Shown: positions 38,351 through 48,477 of the stretch, piece by piece
Layout of the letters: the number at the start of each line of letters is the position of its first letter
Numbering within the stretch: the first letter of the stretch is position 1
Source: Actinomycetes bacterium
GTDB taxonomy: Bacteria > Actinomycetota > Actinomycetes > Nanopelagicales > Nanopelagicaceae
Reading direction: 5' to 3'
DNA length: 64,000 nt
Assembly: GCA_014190175.1 (NCBI GenBank)
Contig: BJFZ01000001.1
Coordinates: forward strand, 85,571-149,570
Position numbers and translations under genes: made by a program
The notes under the pieces: generated by a model
What the model was told of the DNA's origin: nothing
The model's database searches: none
What the model saw: the letters and a program-made list of their open reading frames with translations, nothing else

Positions 38351-39508
38351 ATGAAAATACTTTTGCGTTGGAGCCGGATTGTTGCTATTGGCCTAATCGT
38401 AATCTTGTTGGTCGGATTTAGCGGATTGCGAGTCGCCCACTACCCAAACCCTATAGCCACCGTTCGTCTGGGAGTTGCCGCTCCATCTGCGACGCCAAAA
38501 TTGCTTCCAGCGCATTTGGTCGCACCTGCCTCAGCTCCCACCCAACTTCAAGTTATGCAAGAAGAGATGCCTTTTGGAGTGCTTTTCAATGGTCGCCAAA
38601 TTGAATTTGAAAAATTTTTAAAGCAGACAAAGGCGAATGCTTTTTTGGTGATGCGAAATGGCACCATCACATATGAGTGGTACAACAAAAAATTTACCCC
38701 CAAATTTCAATTTCCGTCCTACTCTGTCGCGAAAACTTTAACTTCTTTAATGATTGGAAAATTAATCTCTGAAGGTAAAATAAGTGAGATTGATACTTTC
38801 ATTAAGTACTTTCCAGAGTTATCTAATGGAACATCTTTTGACAAAGTAACCATCGGCCAACTTCTGGATATGCGTAGTGGTGTCGGAGTCAGCGACAACT
38901 ACCCAACAGGACCATCTGGTTGGGGTGTTGCAATTGCTCAGATGTATGCCTCCACAGATATTCCGTGGTTTATGGGCAATAACCGTAAGATGAGTTTTGA
39001 TCCTGGCACTGACGCCGAATATCGAAGTGTCGATACTCAAATGCTCGGCATGATTATTAAAAAAGTCACCGGTGGAAAAGTTGCCGATTACTTCTCTACT
39101 AATTTTTGGCAACCAATCGGAGCAGAAAGCCCAGCAACTTGGAATGTTGATCACATCGGCGGTCAAGAAAAAACTTTCTGTTGCTTTAACGCTACAGCTC
39201 GAGATTATGCCCGCATCGGTAATCTTTTAGCTATGGGTGGATTTGTCGGAGATAAACAATTAGTTACCACCTCATGGATTACTCGCTTATCAAATCCAGT
39301 GGAAAAACTAGATCATAATTGGGGATACGGTGCACAGATTTGGCACCCATATCCTGGTTCCCTAATGATGCTGGGATTGCATAGTCAATTTGTTTATGTA
39401 GTTCCTAAGACGAGAACGGTAATCGTAAAATTGAGTGACAGTTTGGTGGATGCCGATGAAGAGCCAACTGCGGCAATTTTGGAAGCCCTTGCTTACAAAA
39501 TTAATTAA
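38351..39508 (+). CDS. Membrane-anchored or secreted serine hydrolase (beta-lactamase / S12 family)
   Basis: A 385-residue protein with an N-terminal hydrophobic segment (residues about 10-27, IVAIGLIVILLVGFSGL) that acts as a signal anchor or signal peptide. The penicillin-binding-like fold has the nucleophile motif SVAK (in FPSYSVAKTLTSLM), a Tyr motif at AEYRSVDTQMLG, and a C-terminal LHSQFVYVVP in place of the usual HxG/KTG. It resembles 6-aminohexanoate-dimer hydrolases and class C esterases more than resistance beta-lactamases. The substrate is unknown. It lies on the opposite strand between proA and proB, and its TAA interlocks with that of proB. Confidence 0.78.
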   Translation: MKILLRWSRIVAIGLIVILLVGFSGLRVAHYPNPIATVRLGVAAPSATPKLLPAHLVAPASAPTQLQVMQEEMPFGVLFNGRQIEFEKFLKQTKANAFLVMRNGTITYEWYNKKFTPKFQFPSYSVAKTLTSLMIGKLISEGKISEIDTFIKYFPELSNGTSFDKVTIGQLLDMRSGVGVSDNYPTGPSGWGVAIAQMYASTDIPWFMGNNRKMSFDPGTDAEYRSVDTQMLGMIIKKVTGGKVADYFSTNFWQPIGAESPATWNVDHIGGQEKTFCCFNATARDYARIGNLLAMGGFVGDKQLVTTSWITRLSNPVEKLDHNWGYGAQIWHPYPGSLMMLGLHSQFVYVVPKTRTVIVKLSDSLVDADEEPTAAILEALAYKIN

Positions 39509-40641
39509 AGTAATGACAGGTCGTCGCGATGTACCAATTCACGTTCGTACTCTGCACCCAAAGATGCACCTAGCTCTTTAGTTGATTTGCCAAGTAGTTG
39601 TGGAATTTCATCAGCATCAAAAGCTACTAAGCCACGGGCGATTACTTTGCCTTCTGGCGAAAGTAAATCGACAGGGTCGCCAGCAGAAAAATCTCCTTCA
39701 ACTTTAGTAACGCCTGCTGGAAGTAATGAAGTGCCGCGTTCACGGATTGCGGTCGTAGCGCCAGCATCCAAATGTAACTTTCCTTTTGGTGAAGATGCAT
39801 GTGCTAACCAAAGTGCACGGGATGGGGTGCGGACACCGTTTGCGTGAAATAAAGTTCCAATCTCTGCACCGCTAACTGCTGCTTCGACGTTCGCAAGAGA
39901 TGTAAGAACTACTGGAATCCCCGCACTTGTTGCAATACGAGCGGCCTCGACTTTGGTAACCATTCCCCCACTACCAACTCCAGCCGTTCCAGCACCACCA
40001 ATTTGAAGATCACCAAGTAGTGCGAAATCTCTGACATTGGTTATTTGTTTTGCATTCGCAGAAGTTGGTGGCGCATCATAAAGAGCGTCAATATCTGAGA
40101 GCAATATTAATAAATCTGCTTGCACTAAATGAGATACCAACGCAGCAAGTCGATCGTTGTCTCCGAATCTAATTTCTTGAGTCCCTACTGTGTCATTTTC
40201 ATTAATTACAGGTACTACTCCAAGGGCCAACAGTCGATCAAAAGTACGTTGGGCATTTCGATAATGACTGCGTCTAATCACATCATCACTTGTTATTAAA
40301 ACCTGTGACGCGGTAATTCCATATCTGGCAAATGATTCGGAGTATCGATAAATCAAAACTCCTTGCCCAACAGATGCTGCCGCTTGTTGTGTTGCTAAAT
40401 CTTTGGGACGGGTGGTTAGCCCAAGCGGAGCGAGGCCTGCTGCTATTGCGCCAGATGAAACAACTAAAACTTCTACTCCACGTTTTTTCAATATCGCTAC
40501 GCCGTCAACTAATTTGTCGACTGCACTTATGTCTAGCCCAGCCCCAGCACTTCCGGTCAATGAAGATGAACCAACTTTAAGCACAACACGTTTCGCTTTT
40601 AATACTTCATCTCTCAAATCCCGCAAATTATTGGAGGTCAT
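39505..40641 (-). CDS. proB: Glutamate 5-kinase
   Basis: The first enzyme of proline synthesis. The 378-residue protein has an amino-acid-kinase domain ([12 protein letters not shown] near residue 17, [33 protein letters not shown] as the glutamate-binding stretch, [12 protein letters not shown]) and a C-terminal PUA domain (about residues 280-370). The ATG at 40641 lies inside the last codons of obgE, a 14-base overlap; in-frame upstream starts to 40653 are less likely. The order obgE-proB is the usual actinobacterial one. Confidence 0.94.
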   Translation of the reverse strand: MTSNNLRDLRDEVLKAKRVVLKVGSSSLTGSAGAGLDISAVDKLVDGVAILKKRGVEVLVVSSGAIAAGLAPLGLTTRPKDLATQQAAASVGQGVLIYRYSESFARYGITASQVLITSDDVIRRSHYRNAQRTFDRLLALGVVPVINENDTVGTQEIRFGDNDRLAALVSHLVQADLLILLSDIDALYDAPPTSANAKQITNVRDFALLGDLQIGGAGTAGVGSGGMVTKVEAARIATSAGIPVVLTSLANVEAAVSGAEIGTLFHANGVRTPSRALWLAHASSPKGKLHLDAGATTAIRERGTSLLPAGVTKVEGDFSAGDPVDLLSPEGKVIARGLVAFDADEIPQLLGKSTKELGASLGAEYERELVHRDDLSLL

Positions 40642-42076
40642 CTTCACCATCACCTAGTAGTAATGCACCAACCTCTTCCCATTCTCCGCCCTCACCAGCA
40701 CTTCCAGTGCTTCCAGATAAGGCGTGGCGCATATCTAAACGTAAATCTTGTCCTCTTGGCCCAAGCAAAATCTCAGCACCCGCTTCAAGAGTTGGTTCCC
40801 AATCAAAACTCACGGCGTCTTCCCCGAGTCCGATTTGAACTTCACTACCTCCACGTGCACCGAGTTTGAATAATTCTTTTTCAACTCCGAGGCGTGCTAA
40901 TCGGTCAGCTAAGTATCCAATCGCTTCAGCATTGCTGAAATTTGTTTGTCTAACCCAACGCTCCGGTTTAATTCCTTGGACTACATAAATACCAGCAGCA
41001 TTTTTAAAGGTGCTGAAATCTGATTCATCCACTGCGCGTGGGCGCAAAATAATCCGAATTGGATCTGTACTCTCTTTTGGAGTTCGCTTGATTAATTTTG
41101 CCATCGCATAGAGCAAATCATTCAAGCCTTCGTGAGTGGCTGCAGATACTTGATAAACCTCGAGTCCACGTTCGCGCAATGTTTCTTCAACCATGTCAGC
41201 CATCGCGCGCCCATCAGGAAGATCAATTTTATTTAGCGCAACAATTCTTGGCCGATCTTCAAGGCCACCATAAAGTGCAAGTTCTGTTTCGATTACATCA
41301 AAATCATGGATTGGATCTCGATCAGATTCAAGTGTTCCACAATCCAAAACTTGTACGAGTGCAGCGCAACGTTCGACATGACGTAAAAACTCAAGGCCTA
41401 ATCCTTTACCTTGGCTGGCGCCAGGAATTAATCCTGGAACATCTGCCACCGTAAAACGGTGTTCGCCTATTTCAACAACGCCCAAGTTAGGGACCAAAGT
41501 AGTGAATGGATACTCAGCAATTTTTGGACGTGCAGCAGAGATCGCAGCAATTAATGACGATTTACCAGCACTTGGATATCCAACTAGTGCAATATCTGCA
41601 ACGCTTTTTAATTCAAGCGATAGATGTGCGCTTTCACCTGGCTCACCAAGTAAAGCAAAACCTGGTGCACGTCTTTTTGAAGAAGAGAGTGCGGCATTTC
41701 CTAATCCGCCAGCGCCACCACGTGCAGCAATAAATTTTGTTCCATTGCCCAATAAATCTGCAATGAGTTCTCCATTTGGACCACGAACAACTGTGCCTTC
41801 TGGAACTGGAACAATTAAATCTTCTCCATCTGGACCATCTTTGTGTCCACCTTTTCCTAATCGGCCAGATGTTGCACGACGATGAGGGCTGTAATGGAAA
41901 TCAAGCAAAGTTGTAATGCTTTGATCTACAACCAGAATTACATCGCCACCTCGTCCACCTGTTCCACCATCAGGTCCGCCTAGTGGTTTAAATTTTTCAC
42001 GATGAACCGATGAACATCCATCGCCACCATTTCCGGCTGTTGCAATTAAAAGCGCGCGATCAACAAAGGTGGTCAT
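40628..42076 (-). CDS. obgE: GTPase Obg/CgtA
   Basis: A 482-residue essential GTPase linked to 50S maturation and stress control. It has the glycine-rich Obg fold (about residues 1-158, with [19 protein letters not shown]), then the GTPase domain (G1 [12 protein letters not shown]3 DVPGLIPG, G4 NKIDLP), and a C-terminal OCT domain followed by an acidic tail. An AGGGAG ribosome binding site precedes the ATG. It follows a strong terminator that separates it from rplU-rpmA. Confidence 0.96.
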   Translation of the reverse strand: MTTFVDRALLIATAGNGGDGCSSVHREKFKPLGGPDGGTGGRGGDVILVVDQSITTLLDFHYSPHRRATSGRLGKGGHKDGPDGEDLIVPVPEGTVVRGPNGELIADLLGNGTKFIAARGGAGGLGNAALSSSKRRAPGFALLGEPGESAHLSLELKSVADIALVGYPSAGKSSLIAAISAARPKIAEYPFTTLVPNLGVVEIGEHRFTVADVPGLIPGASQGKGLGLEFLRHVERCAALVQVLDCGTLESDRDPIHDFDVIETELALYGGLEDRPRIVALNKIDLPDGRAMADMVEETLRERGLEVYQVSAATHEGLNDLLYAMAKLIKRTPKESTDPIRIILRPRAVDESDFSTFKNAAGIYVVQGIKPERWVRQTNFSNAEAIGYLADRLARLGVEKELFKLGARGGSEVQIGLGEDAVSFDWEPTLEAGAEILLGPRGQDLRLDMRHALSGSTGSAGEGGEWEEVGALLLGDGEDDLQ

Positions 42077-42101
42077 TTTGATCGCTCCCTCTCATGAAAA
42101 T

Positions 42102-42134
42102 AAAAAAGCGGGTCCGTAATCGGACCCGCTTTTT
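42102..42134. terminator. Strong bidirectional Rho-independent terminator between rpmA and obgE
   Basis: GCGGGTCCG, loop TAAT, CGGACCCGC: a perfect 9-base-pair GC-rich stem flanked by six A and five T residues, so it has a U-run in either direction. On the minus strand it lies 15 bases after the rpmA stop codon. It is the clearest terminator in the window. Confidence 0.95.
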
Positions 42135-42148
42135 GAATACGGGTAAAT

Positions 42149-42400
42149 TTATTGCGGAACAACTTTTACAACGCGACGGCCACGAGCTTGTCCGAATTCA
42201 ACAATTCCTGCAGCAAGTGCAAATAATGTGTCATCTTTGCCACGGCCAACATTTAATCCTGGGTGAAAATGAGTGCCACGTTGACGAATCAGAATTTCAC
42301 CACTCTTGACGATCTGTCCACCGTAGCGTTTTACGCCTAGGTACTGCGCGTTTGAATCGCGACCGTTACGTGTTGACGAGACTCCCTTTTTACTGGCCAT
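42149..42400 (-). CDS. rpmA: 50S ribosomal protein L27
   Basis: The 83-residue large-subunit protein whose N-terminus reaches the peptidyl-transferase centre. It contains [20 protein letters not shown] and [19 protein letters not shown], the L27 signatures, and is followed by the strong terminator. It is 19 bases downstream of rplU, the universal pair. There is no cleavable firmicute-type extension. Confidence 0.97.
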   Translation of the reverse strand: MASKKGVSSTRNGRDSNAQYLGVKRYGGQIVKSGEILIRQRGTHFHPGLNVGRGKDDTLFALAAGIVEFGQARGRRVVKVVPQ

Positions 42401-42419
42401 TTGAAAGTTCCCCCAATTC

Positions 42420-42725
42420 CTATTTCACACCGTTGATGGATGTGACTTTAACGCGAGTTAATTTTGCCCGAAAACCTTGGCGGCGGCGGTAACCGGTCTT
42501 GCTCTTGTAACGAAGGATGTCGATCTTTGGACCTTTGATCTCTTCAAGAACTTCGACGCTGACATTAATGCCGGCAGTATCTGTTGTGACTTTTGCACCA
42601 TCGACGAGCAAGAGGGCTGGCAACTTTATTGTCGCGCCGGTAGCCGCAGCTACCCGATCAACGAGCAGGGTGTCGCCGACCGCTACTTTTTCCTGGCGGC
42701 CGCCAGCTTTAACAATTGCATACAC
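42420..42725 (-). CDS. rplU: 50S ribosomal protein L21
   Basis: The 101-residue large-subunit protein L21: [17 protein letters not shown] at the start, and [18 protein letters not shown] near the C-terminus as the family signature. The start is GTG at 42725, 8 bases after a GAGGAG ribosome binding site. A well-spaced promoter lies just upstream, so rplU-rpmA can be transcribed apart from rne. Confidence 0.97.
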   Translation of the reverse strand: MYAIVKAGGRQEKVAVGDTLLVDRVAAATGATIKLPALLLVDGAKVTTDTAGINVSVEVLEEIKGPKIDILRYKSKTGYRRRQGFRAKLTRVKVTSINGVK

Positions 42726-42753
42726 GATGGGAACTCCTCTAATTGAAGTGCTA

Positions 42754-42783
42754 AGGGTACGGATTCACGCACCTTTGGGTCAA
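42754..42783 (-). promoter_or_regulatory. rplU-rpmA promoter
   Basis: On the minus strand TTGACC (42783-42778) and TACCCT (42759-42754) are separated by 18 bases, in the 83-base gap between the rne stop codon and rplU. This is one of the few positions in the window with both a good -35 and a good -10 element. Confidence 0.6.
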
Positions 42784-42808
42784 ACTGAGATCTATTTGCC
42801 GGCCAGGC

Positions 42809-45085
42809 TCATTCTTGGGCCCCAGGAGTGATGATTCCCCCGCTGGTAACCCGGCGACGGCCTCGTCTTGCTGAAGAAACCGGAGCAACTATGGCAACTA
42901 GGGGAACTTCAGCCTCGAAATCATCGGAATGATCAGCTGACTCACCCTTCTCGACAGCAGCCACCACCAAAACATCTTCATCCCCGTCATTCTCAGCTCG
43001 TTCTTCTTCCGCTTCATCCCGAGCCCCAGGAGTCGCGGCGACTTCATCCCGGCGCAAATTCTCTGGAGAGACCGGAACTGGATCTACATGAATATGAATT
43101 CCGCGACCATTGCAGCTTTCGCAAGTAGTTGAGAACGCTTCAATCAATCCTTGTCCAACACGTTTACGGGTCATCTGAACTAAACCAAGTGAGGTTACTT
43201 CGGCAACCTGATGCTTAGTTCGATCGCGACCTAAACATTCAGTTAAGCGACGCAATACTAAATCTCGGTTAGATTCAAGAATCATGTCGATAAAGTCAAC
43301 AACAATAATTCCACCTAAGTCGCGTAAACGAAGTTGGCGAGCGATCTCTTCGGCTGCTTCTAAATTATTCTTAGTAACAGTCTCTTCTAGGTTTCCACCT
43401 TTACCAATGAATTTTCCAGTGTTTACATCTACTACAACCATTGCTTCAGTTCGATCAATTACCAGCGATCCGCCTGATGGTAAATAAACTTTTCGATCAA
43501 GACCCTTTGCTAACTGCTCATCGATGCGGTGTTCAGCAAATATGTCAGTGTTCTTGTGCCATTTCTCTAGACGAGTTAACAAATCTGGAGCAACAAAGCC
43601 TAGATAATTATTAATTTCATCCCAAGCATCTGAACCTTCAACAATTAATTTATTGAAATCTTCGTTGAAGATATCGCGGACTACACGAATATTTAGATCA
43701 GGCTCTCCATAAAGTAGTGATGGAGCGGTTGCATTTGAGTCATTTGTTTTCTTCTCAATATCTTCCCACTGTGCTTGTAATCGAGTTACATCGCGAGTTA
43801 ACTCTTCTTCAGTTGCACCTTCTGCTGCGGTGCGAACAATAACTCCGGCTTCTTCTGGAACTAAGTTTTTCAAAATTGCTTTCAACCGTGTGCGCTCTTG
43901 ATCAGGCAAACGTCGACTGATACCGCTCATTCCGCCGCCAGGAACATAAACTAAATACCGACCAGGAAGACTTACTTGACTGGTTAGACGAGCACCTTTT
44001 TGGCCAATTGGATCTTTAGTTACTTGCACAAGTACCGGTTGCCCGCTTTTTAATGCAGTCTCGATTTTGCGTGGAGTTCCATCAGCTAATCCAGCCGCAT
44101 CCCAATTCACTTCTCCCGCATACAAAACTGCGTTGCGGCCTTTCCCAATATCAACAAATGCTGCTTCCATACTTGGAAGCACATTTTGTACGCGGCCCAA
44201 GTAAACGTTTCCTACATAAGATGCATTTGTATTTCTATTTACATAATGCTCAACTAAAATGTTGTCTTCAATAACTGCAATCTGAGTTCTGTCTCCACTT
44301 TGACGGACAAGCATGACCCGATCAACGGATTCACGTCGTGCTAAAAACTCGGCTTCAGTAATAACTGGTGTACGTCGGCGATCAGTACGCTCGCTGCGGT
44401 CATTCCTGTCGCGTGAACTGCGATTATTACGGCCACGGCCGTCGCGATTGTCTCTGGAATCGCGATCTCTTTTTGCATCAACACGCGTGACTGGAACTTT
44501 GCGTTCCCGAGGTTCACGAACACGAATAGTTGTTACGACGCCATCTTCATCAATACTCTGTCCTGCTGTAACTTCTACATCTGCACCGACAACTCGGCGG
44601 CGGCGACGGCGATGAACGCCGCCTTCAGAATTTTCCTCATCTGGATCTGTACTAGTTGACTCACTCTCAACTTGGTTTTCTTCATTACGTCCGCGACCAC
44701 GTCCGCGACCGCCACGACTTCCGCGGGTACGTCCGCTGCGAGTGCGCTCTGTACTTCCTTCAACTTTTTCGGAAGCCTCACTGCTATCAACGCTATTTGT
44801 GGCACTGACAGCACTGACAGCACTGACTTTTTTAGGTGCACTCTTTGCTTTTGTTGGGGCTTGAAATAACGGAACCGGGACTGCCGCGCTGGCTTTCTTC
44901 GCCTTAACTGGCGCTGCTGCGCTGCTGGTGCCAACCGGAGTGACGGCTTTTTTAATAGCACTCTTCTTAACCGGAATATCCTTTTCAACCTTGTCGGCTT
45001 TAACTGACTTATCAGTTTTACCAGCCGGTTTAAGGGTGGAAGGTGTGATCTTTTTAGACCCACCTTTGCGTGGCGTTGCAGCCAT
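42809..45085 (-). CDS. rne: Ribonuclease E/G
   Basis: The endonuclease central to mRNA turnover and rRNA/tRNA processing, 758 residues. An N-terminal low-complexity Lys/Ala/Ser and then Arg/Gly-rich region (about residues 1-230) precedes the catalytic core: the S1 domain (ASYVGNVYLGRVQNVLPSME), the 5'-sensor and DNase-I-like domains with VVVDVNTGKFIGKG and IIVVDFIDMI as the magnesium site, and the zinc-link CESCNGRG. A C-terminal acidic and basic tail follows. The long N-terminal extension is an actinobacterial trait. ATG 45085 is preferred over an in-frame TTG at 45109. Residues encoded near 44802-44828 include a 9-base tandem repeat. Confidence 0.93.
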   Translation of the reverse strand: MAATPRKGGSKKITPSTLKPAGKTDKSVKADKVEKDIPVKKSAIKKAVTPVGTSSAAAPVKAKKASAAVPVPLFQAPTKAKSAPKKVSAVSAVSATNSVDSSEASEKVEGSTERTRSGRTRGSRGGRGRGRGRNEENQVESESTSTDPDEENSEGGVHRRRRRRVVGADVEVTAGQSIDEDGVVTTIRVREPRERKVPVTRVDAKRDRDSRDNRDGRGRNNRSSRDRNDRSERTDRRRTPVITEAEFLARRESVDRVMLVRQSGDRTQIAVIEDNILVEHYVNRNTNASYVGNVYLGRVQNVLPSMEAAFVDIGKGRNAVLYAGEVNWDAAGLADGTPRKIETALKSGQPVLVQVTKDPIGQKGARLTSQVSLPGRYLVYVPGGGMSGISRRLPDQERTRLKAILKNLVPEEAGVIVRTAAEGATEEELTRDVTRLQAQWEDIEKKTNDSNATAPSLLYGEPDLNIRVVRDIFNEDFNKLIVEGSDAWDEINNYLGFVAPDLLTRLEKWHKNTDIFAEHRIDEQLAKGLDRKVYLPSGGSLVIDRTEAMVVVDVNTGKFIGKGGNLEETVTKNNLEAAEEIARQLRLRDLGGIIVVDFIDMILESNRDLVLRRLTECLGRDRTKHQVAEVTSLGLVQMTRKRVGQGLIEAFSTTCESCNGRGIHIHVDPVPVSPENLRRDEVAATPGARDEAEEERAENDGDEDVLVVAAVEKGESADHSDDFEAEVPLVAIVAPVSSARRGRRRVTSGGIITPGAQE
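44802..44828. repeat. 9-base tandem repeat in the rne N-terminal region
   Basis: About three units of GCACTGACA on the plus strand, the last one incomplete, encoding the tripeptide repeat Val-Ser-Ala in the disordered N-terminal part of RNase E. The period keeps the frame. Confidence 0.8.
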
Positions 45086-45241
45086 GACATCAACTCTCAC
45101 GTGCTCCAAATAATTGAAACACTTTTCTAATGTTCTGAATTAACAGAACGAAGCCTGTGGCCCGGAAGTTTCCGGGGGTCGCGCGCCAGCAGATTGATTT
45201 AGGGCCAATCCCGGCCGCGCAGGTACCAGTATGGCAGAGGT
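45086..45241 (-). promoter_or_regulatory. Leader between rodA and rne with two hairpins
   Basis: The minus strand has CCCGGA/TCCGGG with a 4-base loop (45176-45161) and GTTCTG/CAGAAC with a 6-base loop (45149-45132). Neither is followed by a U-run, so they are unlikely to be rodA terminators. RNase E controls its own mRNA through 5' leader structures in enterobacteria; the same is only conceivable here. Confidence 0.4.
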
Positions 45242-46363
45242 TTACCGTCTTGAGTAAACGTTTAGTAATAATCCAACCGCTATGAGGGTGGCAAACATGC
45301 TCGAACCCCCATATGAGAGGAAGGGCAGCGGCACCCCAGTCATCGGAGCTAGGCCTACCGCCATGCCAATATTTTCAAAGATCTGGAAGCCAAACCATGC
45401 CATTACCCCGATACAGAGTAAGCGACCAAAGATGTCATTTGATCTTCTGGCAATGACGAGTGCTCTCCACAAAATGATTGAGTAAAGCGCAAGAATGAAA
45501 ATACAACCGAGAAAACCTAACTCTTCGCCAGCAACAGTGAAGATAAAATCAGTGTGTTGTTCAGGAACGAATCGTCCATTTGTTTGTGGTCCGTTAAATA
45601 ACCCTTTTCCGAAAAATCCGCCTGAACCAATTGTGATGCGGGCTTGGCGCAATTGATATCCAGAACTTTGCGGATCAGCAGTTGGATCAACAAATGATTG
45701 CAATCGCTTTAATTGATATTCATCTAGCACGCCAATTCTTACTACAACATAGGCACCAATGGCGCTTAAAGATAAAAGTCCAATCGGCCAGCGAGTTTGC
45801 GCACCAGATGCTGCAATAATTGTTACAACTGCTGCACTAATAATGACGGTAGTACCAAGGTCTGGCTGTGCAACGATCAGCAGTAATGGAATTGCAGCAA
45901 CAGCAAGAGCTTGTAATACATCTAACGATGTTGGGTCTTGCGATCCTTCGCGCTTTTCAGCCAAAATCATCGACATTCCTACGATTATTGCAATCTTTGC
46001 GAACTCCGCTGGTTGAATTTGTAATCCACCAGGAAGTGCAATCCATGCACGTGCTCCATTAACGGAGTCACCAAACGCTGGAATTAAAACTGCAATTAAT
46101 CCGATAACTGATAATCCCCACAGGATAGGGGTATAAGCGCGAAGCAATCGGTAATCTATTGACATCGCACCAGCAGCAAGTAGCAATCCAATAACTATAT
46201 TTAAAATCTGCCGCTTTAAATAAAATTGTGGATCTTCCCCAGCTGAGGCATACCAATCTCGCGTTGCCGCGTAAACCAACAAGACACCAATTCCCAATAA
46301 GAGTGATGTTGCTACCAATAATGGCAAATCAAATCTGTCCCTGAGTAATCGAATATTTTTCAT
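45242..46363 (-). CDS. rodA: Rod-shape SEDS glycosyltransferase RodA
   Basis: A SEDS-family peptidoglycan polymerase of 373 residues with about ten transmembrane segments, working with PBP2 and MreBCD in side-wall growth. Characteristic stretches are AFVDPTADPQSSGYQLRQA-type sequence (here SFVDPTADPQSSGYQLRQA), IAIGSGG-like TIGSGGFFGKGL, PEQHTDFIFTVAGEELGF and the C-terminal TGVPLPFLSYGGSS. The ATG overlaps the preceding PBP2 stop codon (ATGA), so enzyme pair stoichiometry is coupled. Confidence 0.94.
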   Translation of the reverse strand: MKNIRLLRDRFDLPLLVATSLLLGIGVLLVYAATRDWYASAGEDPQFYLKRQILNIVIGLLLAAGAMSIDYRLLRAYTPILWGLSVIGLIAVLIPAFGDSVNGARAWIALPGGLQIQPAEFAKIAIIVGMSMILAEKREGSQDPTSLDVLQALAVAAIPLLLIVAQPDLGTTVIISAAVVTIIAASGAQTRWPIGLLSLSAIGAYVVVRIGVLDEYQLKRLQSFVDPTADPQSSGYQLRQARITIGSGGFFGKGLFNGPQTNGRFVPEQHTDFIFTVAGEELGFLGCIFILALYSIILWRALVIARRSNDIFGRLLCIGVMAWFGFQIFENIGMAVGLAPMTGVPLPFLSYGGSSMFATLIAVGLLLNVYSRR

Positions 46364-48477
46364 TCAGAGATCACGGCCGCTTTTATTTTTAATGGAAGAA
46401 CTTTTGGCGGCCCTGAGGGGAAAATCGCTGTGGTGCTATCAATTTTGGATCCTTGAATACCGAAGATTGCTTCATAGATTTTCCGAACAGATGGTCCAGA
46501 AGTGCCAGAGCCAGTTCCTCCTTGACTTACCATCATTACGACAGCATATTTTGGTTTTTCAGTTGGACCATAAGAGGCGAGCCATGAGGTCGTATCTTTT
46601 GCTGATCCATCTAAATTTTTACCGTAAACCTCACCTGTTCCAGTTTTTGCACTTATGGCAACTGGCATTCCATCAAATCGCCATTTTGCCGTTCCATCTG
46701 TAACTACAGAACGCAACGCCTTACGAAGAAAATTCATTTCTTTTTTAGAGATAGGCAACTGCCCAATTTTTTCTGGGTTTATCTCTTTTACTTTCTCACC
46801 ATTTGGTGTTATCACTCCCCAAGCGACTGTTGGCTTCCAAATAGTTCCACCATTACTAATCGCTGCATACATTTGCACCATTTGCAGCGGTGTCATCGTT
46901 GTATCTCCTTGGCCAATAGCAAAGTTAACGGCATCTCCTGCGCGAACTTTGTCGCCATCTACACAATTTTCTTTTGCTATCGCAATCAAGTATGGAGTTA
47001 ATTGAGATTTAGTGGCACGTTTTTGATAATCGCAGAAGTAATTTTTATTTCGCTCGTACCAGTTCGCCCGCCATTGGCGATCTGCTAAACGCCCACTAGA
47101 TTCAGAAGGTAAGTCAATCCCAGTTTTTTTCCCAATTCCAAAATCCTTTGCGGCGGTATAGAAATAATTTTTTGCTCCGCTTTTAGGTTTCAATCCACCA
47201 TCTTTAAGCCATTCATCAAAAGCGATTTTGTACCAAAGCGTGTCACAAGAGATTGCAATTCCTTGTTGTAATTTTACTAAACCAACCCCTTTGCTTTCGT
47301 AATTTTTAAAGATGCGATTTCCTACTTTGAACTGTGCCGGACAATCGTAAGTACCATTTAAGTCATACCCCGCGCGATCTGCGGCCACAACAGAGACAAC
47401 TTTGAATGTAGAAGCAGGGGCAAATGTCCCTTGTAAGGCCCGCGAAAGTGCAGGTACAGATTTTGCATCACTATATAAATCAGTTGCTTGCTGTTGTGAG
47501 ATTCCATTCTCCCAAATATTCGGATCATAAGTTGGGTAAGAAGCCATCGCTAATATGCGTCCGGTTTTAACATCCATAACTATCGCTGCGCCAGAGTCAG
47601 CTTTGCGCGCACCCTTTTTATCAACAGTGCCACTCCGAGCACGGTTAATCGCAGCTAGCAACTGCTCCTCTACAACTGCTTGCAATTTTGCATCGATGCT
47701 AGTTACTAAATGATCGCCAGAAATCGGTGGATTTTCTTTAAGCACACTTGTTGCGGCTTCGCGCCTGTCCACCACAATTGTTTTCACTCCAGGTGTTCCG
47801 CGAAGTAAATCATCGTATTGATACTCAAGTCCGGCTTTACCCAAAACTTCATTTACAAATAGTGGGCGATCACGTTCTTTAAGTAAATCTTTTTCACTGA
47901 CGGGACCAACATATCCAAGGACGTGTGCTGAGTTTGAACCCTCTGGAGCAGGATAAAAACGAAATCCTTGCGGGCTGGCTTCTACGCCAAAATAGATTTC
48001 ACTATGTTCAGCAATTTGCAACGCTATATCTTCAGTTGCCGTTAACGTCACTGGAATCGGTTGGTATCTAGAACCATTCCAACACCGGGCTTTCCCCGTC
48101 AATTCTGGTGCAATTTTTTCACCACATAACCGGGTTTTTCCGTAAAGGCTTGGGTAATCAACTTTTAACGTCTTGGCTAGTTTGCGAAGAACTGACTCAC
48201 CTTTGTCTTCTAAACCATCAATTTTTGATCGATCTACTGTAATAACTAGACCCACTTGATTTACCGCAAGTGGCTTCCCACTGCTATCGAGAATCATTCC
48301 TCGAATTGCAGGAGTCACTATATTTCGACTCTGAATCTCAAGCGCTGCTGTTTTGTACTTTGGCGCCGCCGCAACTTGTAGGTAGAAAAGTCTGCCAGCA
48401 AGTGCGATCATTAAAGAGAATAAAAATATTTGAATAACTATTAATGATAACCGGGAGCGCTCACTCAACTGACACAC
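46360..48477 (-). CDS. mrdA: Penicillin-binding protein 2 (elongation-specific transpeptidase)
   Basis: A class B PBP of 705 residues. An N-terminal transmembrane helix (IFLFSLMIALAGRLFYL, about residues 18-34) precedes the pedestal/dimerisation domain and the transpeptidase domain, with catalytic Ser in APASTFKVV (SxxK), SCDTLWYK in the SxN position and KTGTGEV as the third motif. Partner of RodA in lateral wall synthesis. The start is uncertain: GTG 48477 overlaps mreD by 17 bases, and TTG at 48468 is an alternative. Confidence 0.93.
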   Translation of the reverse strand: MCQLSERSRLSLIVIQIFLFSLMIALAGRLFYLQVAAAPKYKTAALEIQSRNIVTPAIRGMILDSSGKPLAVNQVGLVITVDRSKIDGLEDKGESVLRKLAKTLKVDYPSLYGKTRLCGEKIAPELTGKARCWNGSRYQPIPVTLTATEDIALQIAEHSEIYFGVEASPQGFRFYPAPEGSNSAHVLGYVGPVSEKDLLKERDRPLFVNEVLGKAGLEYQYDDLLRGTPGVKTIVVDRREAATSVLKENPPISGDHLVTSIDAKLQAVVEEQLLAAINRARSGTVDKKGARKADSGAAIVMDVKTGRILAMASYPTYDPNIWENGISQQQATDLYSDAKSVPALSRALQGTFAPASTFKVVSVVAADRAGYDLNGTYDCPAQFKVGNRIFKNYESKGVGLVKLQQGIAISCDTLWYKIAFDEWLKDGGLKPKSGAKNYFYTAAKDFGIGKKTGIDLPSESSGRLADRQWRANWYERNKNYFCDYQKRATKSQLTPYLIAIAKENCVDGDKVRAGDAVNFAIGQGDTTMTPLQMVQMYAAISNGGTIWKPTVAWGVITPNGEKVKEINPEKIGQLPISKKEMNFLRKALRSVVTDGTAKWRFDGMPVAISAKTGTGEVYGKNLDGSAKDTTSWLASYGPTEKPKYAVVMMVSQGGTGSGTSGPSVRKIYEAIFGIQGSKIDSTTAIFPSGPPKVLPLKIKAAVISE

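Noticed and set aside
38351..39508. Beta-lactamase-fold protein as an antibiotic-resistance gene
   Set aside because: The catalytic motifs are those of the broad S12 hydrolase/esterase group, with the third motif changed. Nothing indicates resistance function.
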